DNA of 64,000 nucleotides from Lunularia cruciata (Eukaryota > Streptophyta > Marchantiopsida > Lunulariales > Lunulariaceae): assembly GCA_948567375.1 (NCBI GenBank), contig OX419755.1, positions 52,395,001-52,459,000 of the forward strand. Reading direction: 5' to 3'. Numbering within the stretch: position 1 is the stretch's first letter; each line of letters begins with the position of its first letter. The translations under genes were made by a program, and so were the position numbers. The notes under the pieces were generated by a model. It saw only the letters and a program-made list of their open reading frames with translations. It made no database searches and had not been told where the DNA came from. Below, one piece after another: positions 34,501-47,123 of this stretch.

Positions 34501-35780
34501 GATGCAAATAGTTTGTCACAATCACCACCAAATCATCCCATGGTGACTAACCCCTTGAAAATTTCCTTTTGTCCCAAGATGTGGAAACCTTAGTGGTCTT
34601 TTTGTAGGTCAACCTGGTTTGTAGTTCTTTACAATTAATAGTTTGTTTATATATGTAGTTGTTATCATGACGCTTTGTACTTGTAAATAGTTTGTAGACT
34701 TTAGTGTAAATACAAAATCCAAGTGGCCCCCTATATGACAAATTAAGATATAAAAATCTGTTGAGGTGACAATGCTATGTCAGATGCACCTACTTGAAGA
34801 TTAGATTAGGATAAGATAAGAATCTTTTTAGTGAGGATTAGATGTAATTAGGATATTGCCAACCATTTGTAGCCATTGGATCTCTTTGGCGACTAAGTAG
34901 GAAAAGTGTATAGGGCCTTGGCTCAATGTTTATGGGGATCATTTGGTGCATTTTTTCTTTGCAATAAATAAGGCATGACCATCAAGATTATCAAGTTGGT
35001 GTATGTGTATGTGGCTGCTCTGTGTATGAATATCTGCCTACTTAGTTACTTAGTCATGAGGAATCTTGGCATAGAGGCATAAGCACTAGAGGGGAGGAAT
35101 TATTCCTCTAGTTGCACTAGAAAACGGACCTCTAGGTGCTCTATATATGCCAAGAACAACATTATACTAGAATTTTATAGACCATGATATCATTAAGTAC
35201 CATGAATTGGGAGACTAAGTAGTAAGAATCATTCTATTCTCCTATAAAGCAATGCCTCTTAGGAAGGGTTGTACACTATATTACAATCATGGATGATAGA
35301 AAGATAGGACCCTTGGTAGATCCTACTCCAATTTAGTTTGTGCATTCTGATCTCCTATTCATGAGATCCTTTGAGGTCTATCTATCTCATATGACGTGAT
35401 GTTTGTAATGATGGTGCAAACTATAGATGATAGAGAGGTTATTGCAATAGTAAGTAGGAATTTGGTTGGGCTAATTGGAGGGTAAAGAAATTGTAGGGTG
35501 AAATGACCTTTTTTGCAAGTGATTTATCACCTTCAAGAGTCCTCTAAACTATAATTACTATGGAAGTGATTAGTAATTTTTTACATTTTTTGTAGTACGC
35601 CAATGCGGTGAGACTACCCTCTCTTGGGAATGACTTTCCTCAAGAGGTTAATACAAAACAATAGATTGTTAGTTATATAACACTTTTTCCTTGTTTTTAA
35701 TCATATCCAACTTGTATCATTGTGAGATCAACCAGTTCTTACCACAATATTACAAATCTGAACAACACCATGTCATTATA
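31561..35780 (+). other. Insert E: unidentified 4.2-kb sequence within D1
   Basis: This stretch separates RNase H of D1 from its integrase. It holds a decayed coiled-coil coding region (32668-34560). The right part (34750-35780) has LTR-like features such as AT-rich promoter-like tatatatgcc and aataaataa, but I found no matching partner at the left end (31561-32660). It may be an old retroelement whose ends are eroded. Confidence 0.45.
32668..34560 (+). pseudogene. Decayed coiled-coil protein gene in insert E, unknown
   Basis: Several plus-strand frames in succession give lysine/glutamate-rich, heptad-like peptides, for example near 33810-33900 (LTKEISSLKEKDQLLKKFQQ) and 34400-34490 (ITNEAIEYKRELVELI). 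The start near 32668 is basic, with an RRRRD cluster. Stops and shifts are frequent. No catalytic or zinc motif is seen. Its general character resembles the coiled-coil region in the LTR of element A, but I see no direct sequence match. Confidence 0.4.
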
Positions 35781-35789
35781 GAAAACTTA

Positions 35790-36237
35790 GAAAGTCTCAT
35801 GCCATTCCTAATGTCTTATCACAACTACTTGATTTGAAGATTCTTCTAAAATCTCCCATCATAGCGAGAGTCACCATGTTGTTGACCACTCAAAGGTACA
35901 CACAAAGTTCAAGACTATTTTACAACAAGATCCCTTCTTTCAACTTGTGCAAAGTTGCCTTGTAGCACATGACAAGGAGTATGACACCTTTTCATTCAAA
36001 GATGGACTTTTATTGGGCAAGAATCAAATTTAACTTCAAACTATGGGAGATCTTTGACTTGTGCAACTTCTAGAAGCAAATGAATTACCAATTGCTGGTC
36101 ACATGGGTGTGGACAAGACATTGAGTCTATCATACCAATGAAGGTGGCCAAACATGGCTTGAGATGTTCAAGAGTTTATCCAATATTGTGAGAGCTACCA
36201 ACACAACAAGATAGGCCACCAAAAGCCAAGTGGACTA
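35790..36237 (+). pseudogene. int: D1 integrase N-terminal zinc domain
   Basis: The plus-strand sequence translates in part to an HHCC domain: GHMGVDKTL near 36085 and the Cys pair region FIQYCESYQHNK near 36175, where the second Cys is now Tyr. It ends at gacta (36233-36237). The gene resumes at 58832 after the same five bases. Confidence 0.75.
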
Positions 36238-36610
36238 ATATAAGGAAATTCAATCTTGAAATACTCATGCAATAGCACACAACATACCCACTAAAAGAAC
36301 ATCAAGGACAATAGTAAATAACATGGTTCACTTCCTATCCCATAAGCTACATCCATTGCCAAATAGTCTCACACCCAACACTTTATCAATGTAGCACTTA
36401 GAATATATGTGTTCAAATAAAATAGTCACTCATCATGCTCATCTTCCTTAACTTCTTGAATATCTACCACAAAGTGTGTTTATTATCAATATTATCTTGA
36501 TTGAGTACCATATTAATAGCCTATGAATTAAGTCATGTTTCACACATGGCTGCCTCATTCATCAATGTCAACACTTAGTCAAAGCTCCAATAGCAAGACA
36601 TGTTGTAACA
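36238..36610 (-). repeat. F 3' LTR (Ty1/copia)
   Basis: On the minus strand the LTR starts TGTTACAACATG directly after a polypurine tract (aaggtggagat, 36611-36621). Its right half matches the 5' LTR fragment 58639-58831. The left edge, next to gacta, has lost a clear CA end. Confidence 0.72.
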
Positions 36611-37379
36611 ATCTCCACCTTGGGTTTTGTTCCATCTATGCAACATAATCTCTATGAAATATTTAGTTTTATTATCCAATGAGCAATATCCAAAATCAGG
36701 CAAGTTCATGCATAAGTTGAACTTCTCAATAGTAATTAATTTAGTTAACATATTAATTGCATTAGCCTCCATGCCTATCTTTTGAAAATTAATCTCTCTA
36801 TTTGTCACAACTTCCTTGATAAAAATGCTGTCTCCTATCAATATGCTTTGTTTGTGAATGATATATTTGATTCTTGGCCAAGTGAATAGCACTCTGGCTA
36901 TCACAATAAAGTCTGGACTTCATTTTTGGGAGTCTTGCATCCTTAGCCATATTGCCTCTTTATCAGCCTAAGTTGTTGCCATATATTCTGCCTCTATAGT
37001 TGAAAGAGCAATAGTAGATTGGAGAGTAGACTTCCAACTTATTGGACCACCAACAAATGTAAATATAAATCCTATTGTAGACCTTCTCTTATCCAAGTCT
37101 CTTGCAAAACCAAAATTTACATTTCTTGTAATTACTCCTTCTTGGTCCTCCTTCACATCAAAGATAATGCCACTATTTATAGTCCCTTTCAATTAACAAA
37201 GGATCCACTTCAGAACTTCACAATGTTGTTTCCTTGGATTTGCCATATATAGACTCACCATACTTATAGCATATGAGATGTTTGGTCTAGTGTAGACCAT
37301 AACATACATTAAACTCCAAATAGCACTAGCATTAGGAATATTTGATATTGATTTCCTCTCTCTCTCAATAGTTGGCAAG
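36611..37379 (-). pseudogene. pol: F copia RT end and RNase H (broken)
   Basis: Minus-strand frames give the end of copia RT (SLMYVMVYTRPNISYAISMV, near 37265-37325) and RNase H (DLDKRRSTIGFIFT, GGPISWKSTLQSTIALST, EAEYMA at 36968-37120). The C-terminal part is at 36575-36904 (KIGMEANAINMLTK). The RT sequence begins abruptly at 37379, next to D2 RNase H, which marks a deletion junction. Confidence 0.85.
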
Positions 37380-40214
37380 ACACAAAAGAAATGGGATGTA
37401 ATCTATTTGGGAATTCTTGCTACAATAAAGCTCCAATGGCAAAGTTAGAAACATCAAAATCAATCACACAAGGTAATTGAGGATCATATGGTTGGAGGAT
37501 GGGTAGTGAAATACCATATGCTTCAATTCTTTGAATATTTCTTTTTTCTTGGTGGTCCATTGAATGCTTGATGTCTTCCCCAAGAGATCAGTCAATAATG
37601 GAACCACATGAACATAGTAATAGATGAACTATCGGAAAAAACTCACTAATCCACTAAATACATGTACTTCTATGGTATCCTATGGAGCAAGCCAATTGCC
37701 AATGGCCTTGATTTTCCCCTCTTCCATCTTGGTTCCCTCCAATGAAACCTAATGACCCAAGAAGGTAACTTTTGTTTTGCAAAAAGATACACTTTGACTT
37801 CTAGTAGTAAAACTTCCATTAGCATAATTGTCTCAAGATTTCTTTGACATGATTCTTGTGTTCAATCTCCATGTTATTATAGATTTAAATATCATCAAAG
37901 AGCACTACCACATATCAATCCAATAACCCATCCAACATCCAAAGCATTTGATCCAAGAAAACTAGCATTAGTGAGCACAAAAAGAAAAAATTTCCACTCA
38001 AAATGCCCATACCTTGCGCAAAAGGTAATAAATATTTTGCCCATCTTCCCTATCAATGAGAATTTTCCAATAGCCACTTCAAGGATTTAACTTGGAGAAG
38101 TATTGTGCTCCAATCAATTGATCCAAGAAGTCATCAATTTCAGACAAGGAATACACATACTTCACGGTTTGCGTATTAAGGCCATGATAGTCAATACAAA
38201 ATCAAGTCCTCCATCCTTCTTTAGTATATGCATGTTGGTGCTCCCCAAGGAGATGTACTATATAATATGAAATCCTTCTCCAACAACTTGGTCAATGTCT
38301 TTTGAATCTCTTCTAACTCTAGTGAGAACCTATAGATTGGTCCAATCATAGGAGTACTCCTTAATAATAGCTTGATCTTGAAGGACATACAATGATCAAA
38401 AGGTAATCCTTTTGGAAGATCACCCAAAAACATATCTGAAAACTCTTGCATTTTCTAATTAACCATTGCTTGTTGAGGCTACTTACCCTCATTATATTCT
38501 CCTTGTGCAAGTAGCTTGATCCACACAACAAAAATGAGAATATATTTTTCTAAAGCTTGCTCTATAGCTGATATATTGACAAATTTTCCATTTTGGGGGT
38601 TGACTATTCTTAGGTGTCTTACTTAGAGGTGCTAGAAAATTTAATCAATAATTCTTAATTTGGTGTTGTACTTGAATTTATCATCAAGTCTAATAAAATT
38701 GAACCTTATGATGTTCAAGCTAAAGTAGACCTTGAATGACATTGTAGTGTAGGGGGATACTACAAACCACATACACTTTGAATACTTCTTTCCAAGCTTC
38801 AATGAAATAAGATTCAAGATATAGAATGAAAAACTCTTTCTACCATCGACCATCATCAATTTGCTACTAAATATTGGCTTGATACAAATACATAATTTCT
38901 TTGCTAATTTCATACGCAACAAAATTCTCAAAATTCAATCATTAATCCTATCAACCAAAATCCTATAACAACAATTGGATATCATATCTTTTACAAGTGT
39001 ATCAAACTTGCATAGGTTGAGGCGTTAATCCCATTGGAAAAAGTCAAGTTCTTGGTAAGTGGCTCAATATCTCTTATTGGGATTTTTTGTTTCCTTGATG
39101 TTCACATTTCAAGAACTCCCTTTAGGCATTGGGTCAAGGTTGTTCATTCTTAATTGGACATTTGGCAATGCTATATCCTATTTTGCAACAATATAAACAA
39201 CCACCATTGTAATCTTTCTCTTTATGTAATGCCAAGTGGTCTTTATTGGATGACATCAATCTCTATTAGTGCTAACTCTTCCACCCGTGTGTGCTATGTT
39301 TGTAGGCTTTGTGGAGGTTTAGGTTGAGACCAAGTTATGACAACCAAAGAATCATCAAATTCCTCAGCCAATTGTATTATTTCTTCCATGTGTTTGAGCT
39401 CCCACATGGTCACTTCCAATTTGGTGTGTGCTTTCAAGACCCTCACCAATAGATCTAGAGCTTCCACTTCTAGTATTTGTAGAATATGCATTATGGTGTT
39501 TTGGAATTGAATGATGTAGCTCCTCATAGAACAAATCTGCTTCAACTCTACTAATCTATCTTGTGTGGCTCTTGTAGCATTTACCACTTGGAATCTCCCA
39601 ACTATTTCACTCTTGAATTCTTCCCATATCAAAATTGGTGCAAAAATTTAATATTCAGCTTACTCTACCCATAATTGCCACCACAATTTTGCAATTTCAT
39701 CAAATTGGCTTGAAGCCAAGAGAATCTATCTCGATTCATCTTGAAAATTTTTAGTTTTAAAATAATATATCTGATCAAACATAAAATTCTCCATTTCATT
39801 TGGGAAATTCTTGCCTTCAAATACCTTCAGCTTTGGAAATCAAATTTGCTCTTTCCCTTGAAATGCTACTCTCTCCACATGCTCTTGTTGTTGATGATCT
39901 CTCTCTTCCAACAATCAAGGATGGTGCTCAAATTGTTGTTTCCTAGCATGATTTAGGCACCACCACCATGACTACCACTCTATCAAACTACGTACTTGCA
40001 ATTATCTAAGTTTACATGTCCACCACTCCCTATAAGTTATAATCGGAAGTATTAATAGTCCATTGAACAAAGTGATTATATTTATAAAATTTTACCCAAA
40101 TTATGAAATGATGAACTATGTGCAATGATGCTTCAATAAAACATGGACATAAAAATTCCAATGGTTTGGGAGAAATGGATTTGGTGCTCCATAGATTCCT
40201 TCCATCCCATTCTT
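37380..40214 (-). pseudogene. pol: D2 gag to RNase H remnant (chromovirus family D)
   Basis: Minus-strand Gag is at about 39294-39650 (EEFKSEIVGRFQVVNATRAT, MRSYIIQFQNTIM). A knuckle with its His changed to Tyr lies near 39160-39200. The RT N-terminus is at 38221-38451 (PKGLPFDHCMSFKIKLLL, SPWGAP). RT continues to about 37900 and RNase H ends near 37381 (HPISF). Integrase and the 3' LTR are absent; RNase H abuts copia RT. The same family as D1. Confidence 0.8.
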
Positions 40215-40226
40215 ACTCTAATACCA
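40215..40226 (-). promoter_or_regulatory. D2 primer-binding site (initiator tRNA-Met type)
   Basis: On the minus strand tggtattagagt, next to the LTR end, resembles the common TGGTATCAGAGC site. Confidence 0.7.
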
Positions 40227-40227
40227 A

Positions 40228-40629
40228 TGTAAAAGTCTAAGGAGAGAAATAGAAGAATAGAAGAGCAGGGTAGAATATCACATTGGGACTCTCAAGTGAA
40301 GAAAATACTAAATGAATAGCTTGAGCTTGGGTTGGGTATTTATAGGTAACTTGGGTATGAGACTCCCAAGAGTTTCCAAGGAAGGTTCCTTTGACAAACT
40401 ACCTTACTTGGGGTGCAAGCTAAGCTAAATTTTTACTTGGCATACAAGTAACTCTACCCTTAGAAAGTTCCCATAAGCTTCCTAGGTGCTTATAGAATAT
40501 TCCACCCACAAGCTTTCTTGATGCTTCTAGCACATTCTTAGGCTAGTTCTACTTCATTTTGCTATATTTAGCTTAGACTACTAACTCATTAGCTTTTACT
40601 AACTTTTTTGCTAACTCCATATTATTACA
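40228..40629 (-). repeat. D2 5' LTR (402 bp)
   Basis: On the minus strand it starts TGTAATAAT and ends CTTTTACA. It aligns with the D1 3' LTR at 59948-60383. It sits directly against copia integrase sequence at 40630. Confidence 0.8.
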
Positions 40630-42562
40630 AATATGAAAATAAGCTATGCATCTAAACACTCTTAGTGAAGAGCAATCAACATGCCAACATGTCCATTTTT
40701 CCATAGGTGTCTTGTAGTTAATAATGATAGAGGGAGAAATCTTTACCAAATGACAAGCCATATTTACAACTTCTGCCCAAAAGCTCTTCTCCAATTCAAT
40801 TTTGCTTAACATATGTCTTGCTTCTCCAAGAGTGTATTGTGTATCTGCTCTACCACACCATTTTTTAAATAGGTCCTTGTATGGTAAAGTGATGAATTAT
40901 CTCCTCACTCTTACAATATTGATCAACCTCTCCAGATTTGTATTCTCTACCATTATCAGATCTCAAACACTTCACTCTCCTTCCAATTTGTTTCTCCATC
41001 ATCATCTTCCATTGTTTAAAGATAGAGAAGACCTCTGATTTTTGCTTCATGGTGTAGACCCATACTCTCCTAGAGTTGTCATATACTAAACATACAAATA
41101 TAATGCTCTAGGTTTTGAAGCTACATATATATGGTTCAAACATTAGAAAACACAGTGTAAAATTCCCCTTGTGCAATGAACTCATGTGAAAAAGTTCACC
41201 ATCTATTGCTTTCCTATTACATAATGCTCACAAAAATTTTAATTTACAACTTTAAGACCCTTCATTAGTTATTGCTTAGATAATTCACTTAGACTTGTTT
41301 CACTCATATGATCTCAACATATGTGCCATAAGTGTGGGAGTTCTTATTTTTCAGAAATTGTAGGTGCCACTCCTCTTATAATGGTACCTCCAACCAACTC
41401 ATAAAGATTCCCTATCTTCTTGCTCTTCATTACAACCAATGCTCCTTTTGATACCTTTAGTGTTCCATGTTTTGTTCCCTACTTCCAACCATTTGAGTCC
41501 CAAGTACCAAGAGATATCAAATTCTTTCTTAACTCAATAACATATTGCATATTAACAAGAGTCCGCAATACACCCTCAAACATCTAGATGTAGACTCTAG
41601 CAATGCAAATAGCTTTAAGACTACATTGTTCCCCATTATTACAAATCCTCTATTGAAAGGTTTTTCTCATAAAACCATTTCTTATTTGGACATATATGGT
41701 AAGAGCAACCTGAGTCCAAAATCCAAGACTCTTCAAATTGGTCTTTGGGTGACATATATAACACTATCCACAAATCCAAATTAGTCAACAATACTTGCTT
41801 GATTTGAAAGATACCTTTATCCCTACTAGCCTCAAGCCTCTTGCTGTTACAATCCTTCTTGAAATTCCCAACCTTCTCATAGAACTTCCCATAAATCTAC
41901 CACTTGCCTTTGGTGCCTCTAATTCTAAACTTTGATCTTGATTTATTCTTGATCTGATCTTTGTCTCTTTTCCTTCCATTGAAAATAGAGCCTTTGGATT
42001 TTTTTCTTGGTTGGGTTTTTTCTGCATCTCATTGGAAAATAATGTTGAAGTGACCTCCTCAAATTTAATGTCACCTTTCCAATATAGAAGAGTTGTGATA
42101 GATGCTCATATGAAAGAGACAATGAAGTCAATAACATGAGTGCATTATCCTCATGTACTAACTTAGCCTTTATGTTCATTAACTCACCTTGAATTCATTG
42201 AGGTGCTCCATGATACTCTGGCCTTTCTTCATCTGCAACATATACAACTCCTATTTTAGATATAGTCTATTTGTCAAGGACTTGGTCATATAGTGATTCT
42301 CCAAAAAATATGGCTTACAATTTTGGTGCTTAGTTCTCATTCATTATGTTGTATATGACTTCATCAACAAGGTTCAACCAAATAGTGCTAATAGATCTGA
42401 GATCTGCATCCTCCCACTCATCATCACTTGTGTCCTCCTTTTCCCTAGCACTTTGTGCAATCCTTGCTAGACAAGAAGGTCCTTTAATTGCCATAGCCCA
42501 AAATTGTGCTTTACATCAAACTTCTCCACTACAAATTTAGCATTTGATATTGATATTACCAT
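40630..42562 (-). pseudogene. gag: F copia Gag, protease and integrase (broken)
   Basis: The Gag ATG is at 42562. Blocks such as NFGLWQ and MTKSLTNRLYLK follow, with LTSLSLSYEHL near 42110. The protease motif WILDSGCSYHICPNK is near 41690-41730 with its DSG intact. The integrase zinc domain appears near 41290-41330 (LWHI..HMSETSLSEL), and its core near 40865-41050 (VKCLRSDNGREY) and 40640-40812 (FWAEVVNMACHLV, LRVFRC). Stops are frequent. The order Gag-PR-IN before RT confirms Ty1/copia (Pseudoviridae). Confidence 0.85.
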
Positions 42563-42563
42563 T

Positions 42564-43140
42564 TGTAATATTCTAAGGACAAGAGAAACCCAAGATAACA
42601 CAAGAGAAACACAAGGTTTCATTCTCAATACTCTAGTTCCTCAAAGGAACACTTTGTCTCTATTGTATAGCAAAGAGATTCCACTCAAAGGAAGTTACAC
42701 CCTTTGATCAACTACATGGATTGGTGATATGTCAATGAGCTCCACCCTTAGATTATCTTCATGGATTAGTGACATATTGATCCTTGTCCTATCTGGTTGG
42801 TCAAACAAGTTTGACCAAAGGGAATCTTTGGAGAATATTCTTGTTGCAAGCTCAGAATAGCATGGGTAACGTACCATAGGAAAGATCTTGAAACAAGAGG
42901 GAAGGCATCATCTTTCCTTCTAGAGGGAGGATTCCATTTTTTAGACCTAATTCATTTGTTTAGGTCTTTGAAATTGGCTCTAAAGTTTTCAAAGTGTTTT
43001 CAACTTTTTCCCTATTAGTGGAAGTACTCTTTTGGTGACACTTCTATCTGATCTACTTACATCATTTTATATAATATCTCTAAAGATATTACCAAGCCAA
43101 TTTCTAACTCTAGATAATCTATCTAGCTAATGATATAATG
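42564..43140 (-). repeat. C2 3' LTR (577 bp)
   Basis: On the plus strand it runs tgtaatattc to about 43140. A polypurine-like tract (aaatgggaggagatt on the minus strand) adjoins it. Shorter than the other family LTRs because only one U3 block is present. Confidence 0.8.
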
Positions 43141-46100
43141 AATCTCCTCCCATTTAAGATGCAATGTCCTCATTGCAAGACTGTTGCTCAAAATATTGCA
43201 CCAACACTAATGCATTGGTCAAGTTAGCTAATGGCTCCTATGTTACCTCATAAAATGGATACCTTTTCCAATATACAAGATATTCTAGACACAAATGGTG
43301 GATACCACAAATACATTTTTGGAGAATTATTTTGACTTTGTATTCCTCTATGCCATCAATGAGTGTTGGACAAGGTCAAGCTTCTTGTATGGAAGGAAAG
43401 TGAAGTGGTCATATCTACATGGGTGCATATCTACATATTAAGGAAACATGGAACACTAGATCAATCTTTATGTGTTGCAGTAGCTCAAGGTGATAGACCA
43501 TTGCACCAATTTGACAAATCATGGAAAAAAGGCCAATAAAATGAGTTCTAAGCTTACAAGGACCAACTAATGTGAGATTAGCAGTGGAAAACCACATTTT
43601 GAACCCCAATTTTGAATGTGCATCTGCATATTGTCTCTATCTATTTTGGGCTATCTACAACCTATGCTTGGCATTCTCCACACCCTATTGGATTCAAGAA
43701 ACAAAAGTGTTGACAACATCAACTTTTGTAACCATTGAGTAGATCTTTACCAAGCTCAAAGGTATGAAAGAGTGTTCTCTATACATGAGAAAGAGTGGTG
43801 TGACTTGCGTAAATGCATCACTAAATTGTTGTAGGAAAATTCCACTAGTGGAAGTAAGGTGTCCCACCTTTCTTGCTCCTCTAAATTGAATCCCTAGAGC
43901 ATGTCCTTGATAGTGTGATTGGCCCACTTTATTTGTCCATCAGTTTGTGGATGGTATGTTGTGGCCATGGCAAGTTTAGTTTTAAAGATGCTAGAGAGTA
44001 TTCTGCAAAACAAACTAGTGAATTGAGTACCCCGATTGGTGATCAAACTCAAGTAATCCATGGAGAAAAAAGACCGCAACTAAGTACAATTGAGCTAATT
44101 GTAGAGCAGTCACGTCGTTGGTCATAAGACATATCTGATTATTTTTTGAGTAGGTCTACAAAGGCTACAATGGAGTCAAAACCTAAGGTGGTCTTTGGCA
44201 ATTCACAAACCAAATCCATGTTGGCTTGCTCCTAATGCTGTGTAGGAATAGGGAGGAGTTGAAGGAGTCATGTGGAAGCATGATTAGAAGTTTATTTTGT
44301 TGATAGAGTAGGCAACTTCAAACATACTCCATCACATTGTTGACATCTTGGATCAATAGTAATGGCATTTGATTGCACTAAGGTCTTGTCCAATCCAACA
44401 TGATCTATAATGGAAAAATCATGACATTTTGTTAGCATAGTAGTTCATAGGTCTAGAGCATCCAAGATCCATTACTTACCATCACGAAAGGTATATATCC
44501 TTGGATATAATTATGCCTTTGGATGATTGAGCTCCTTCAATTTGTGGATCAATCTTTGTAACAATAAGAATCATTGGAAAACAATTGGGTTCATTTTACC
44601 TTTACAACCAAATTTTGTTCACCATAGGCATTTGGGTGAATGCATTTGCAAGTTAATTCTTGCTTACCACAAATGTGATTTTCATGTTGGATTGTTGTCT
44701 CCACTCTACCCAAAAAGTTTGTTGATGAGAGGGATATTTTTTTATCTTAAGGTAGCCTAGTGGTTTGTGGTCTATCTCCACTACAAATGCCTTCTTGCCA
44801 AGATATTGATTCCAATGCTTGGTCAAATTGACAATAGCCAACTCTTCCTATTTGGTGGTGTGATAATTGCACTCTACCCATAATAGTTTTTAAGAGAAAT
44901 ATGCACTTGGGTGCCATCCGTCACTCTATTCTTATTGTGAGACTACTCCTATTGCAACACTTAATGCATCTATAGCTAGCTTGAATGGACATGTTGGGTC
45001 ATACCGTTTCAAGATTGGTGCATGTAGTAATACATCTTTCAATTCTTGAAAGGCAATTTCTATGTGGTTCTACACATCCACTTCTTTTCATTGCCAAATA
45101 GTGCCATTAGGAGTTATGCAACCTTAGAGAAGTCCTTGACAAATTCATGATAGAACCCAATCAATCCCAAGAAACTCTTGAGTTGAGTATGATCTTCTAG
45201 AGCATCCCATTTTTAATGACGTCTATTTTATTTTTTTTATCACTTGGATACCTTTTTCACTTACTCTATGCCCCAAGTAATCTACTTCAGACTTTCCAAA
45301 CTTGCACTTTGAGACTTTGGCATACAACTAGTTCTATTGTAGAATCTGGAGGACTTCTCCTGGATATTGCTTGTGCTCTTTCATTATCTTATTGTAGAGT
45401 AAGATTTCATTACAAAAAATGATAATTGACTTACCCAAAAGACAAAATAGAAAAAATATGTCTTTCATCAAACTTATGAAAGTGGGTAGTGTGTTGGTGA
45501 GGCCAAACTACATCACTAGGTACTCAAAGTGACCATACCTTATTTGAAAGGCAGTTTTATGTACATCTTCCTCTATGATCTTGATTTGGTTATAGTCACT
45601 CCGTAGATCAAGTGTGGTGAAGTATTTTGCCCTATTGAGTTGATCAAACAAGTTATCCATGCAAGGTAATTGGTATTTGTTCTTTTTTGTTTGCTATTTT
45701 GGCCTTGATAGTCAATGCACATTCATATTGTACCATCTTTGATCTTCAAAAATAACACAAGAGCCCCATAGAGTGATATATTGGGTAAGATAAACCCTTT
45801 CTACAACACATCCTTGATTTGAGCCTTGCAATCCTCAAACTCGTAAGGTGATAGTCAATATGAGGCCTTACAAAGGGGTATCTTCACTATAATTACCTTG
45901 ATTTTATTATCTACTTTCTTTTTTTGTGGTAATCCTAAGGGTAAATCATCATGAAAGACATCTTGAAACTCATTGACAACATCTTTCAAATTCCTAGGAA
46001 TTTTTCCTTCAAGTTTTGCACTCTAGACTTCTCTTATTATATCCATGAAACATCTATTGTATTATCAATAACTATTGTCTCTATGAAAAAAAGAGATAGT

Positions 46101-46400
46101 TCTTGCCTTTGGGATCTTTCCTTGTCTCCAATTATCTTTCATTTACTAGTCCTCATTATTTTTCTTCTCCAATATACTATGGAGTTGTAGTGCTCTATCC
46201 ATGGCATGCATAAGATCACATCATAACGAGCCAACCATATCACTTGCCACTCAATTTCTTCTTGATACACTCTTACAAAGAGTATTACCATTTTAGATAA
46301 TGACTCAATCCTCTCTATTTGACCATTAGGTAACTCTACTTCTTCATTCTCATCCTTCTCTAGTTCCATCCTTACCTTATTGAAGTAGATCAAGAAAATA
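43141..46400 (-). pseudogene. pol: C2 protease, RT, RNase H, integrase with chromodomain (broken)
   Basis: On the minus strand: protease end at 46139-46393 (IWLARYDVILCMPWIEHYNS), RT about 45100-45920, RNase H about 44650-45040 (VVEIDHKPLGYL), integrase core at 43894-44120 (LITNRGTQFTSLF, ATTYHPQTDGQI) and C-terminus to 43415. A degenerate chromodomain lies at about 43150-43340 (LEYLVYWKRYP), with a stop where the conserved Trp should be. Stops and frameshifts throughout. Confidence 0.8.
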
Positions 46401-46859
46401 CAGTCTTTATTGCTCTAGGGTCTATCAACACTCTCACTTGATTGTCTTCTAGGACTTCAATTACAATAATTAGTTGTGTGCTTGTCTTCTTCTACCTTTG
46501 CGCACTTGCCATCTTCCTCCCTCTACTTTAACTCCTCTCCATTGAACCAATAAGGCCACAAGGTACATTTTCTAGTGATCTTTGTTTTCCAATGTGATTT
46601 CAACATCCTCCTCTTTGATTTGTGTCTTTATGTTATTCAAATATCACTTGTATAGAGGCCAAGGGTTCCTAGGAAGGCAAGCCCAATAGTTGATGGCTAT
46701 GTGCCCAACTTGGCTACAATTGTAACATCATTATTGTTATGCTTGAGCCCCTTCTCCTTGTGGAACTCCATCTCTTATTTGTTTGATTGGTCCTTGTTCT
46801 TCTTGGAGCAACCATGCTCCTTAGTCTAGGAAAAATATGTTGCCTAATTTCATAAGAAT

Positions 46860-47123
46860 TGATCCACCAAAGTGTGGTATTTCAACCTAATAGTGTTGTA
46901 TAAGGATTACCTCTTCACTTCTTCTAAGCATTATTGCTATTCTTTGAGCACATGCAATAGCTTCAAAAATGGTACAAGGATTTTGTACCATTACTCTTGG
47001 AAAATTTGCTCTTTTAACCCCCATTTGAAATTATCAAGAGCTTTTTCTGGGCTCACATTACTTATTGCAATCTATAGATCAAGAAATTCCTCTACATATT
47101 CTTATACTTTGCTCTTTAGTACC
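46860..47123 (-). pseudogene. gag: C2 gag, C-terminal side of the C1 insertion
   Basis: The minus-strand sequence matches C3 gag 27780-27980 and C1 gag 49010-49200. It stops at the C1 boundary and resumes at 57080. The 460 bp between here and the protease region (46400-46860) contains the Gag tail and a degraded knuckle area near 46700. Confidence 0.75.

Noticed and set aside
44527-45422. Plus-strand frames in the C2 pol region
   Set aside because: They mirror the minus-strand RNase H and RT of C2 and have no independent motif.
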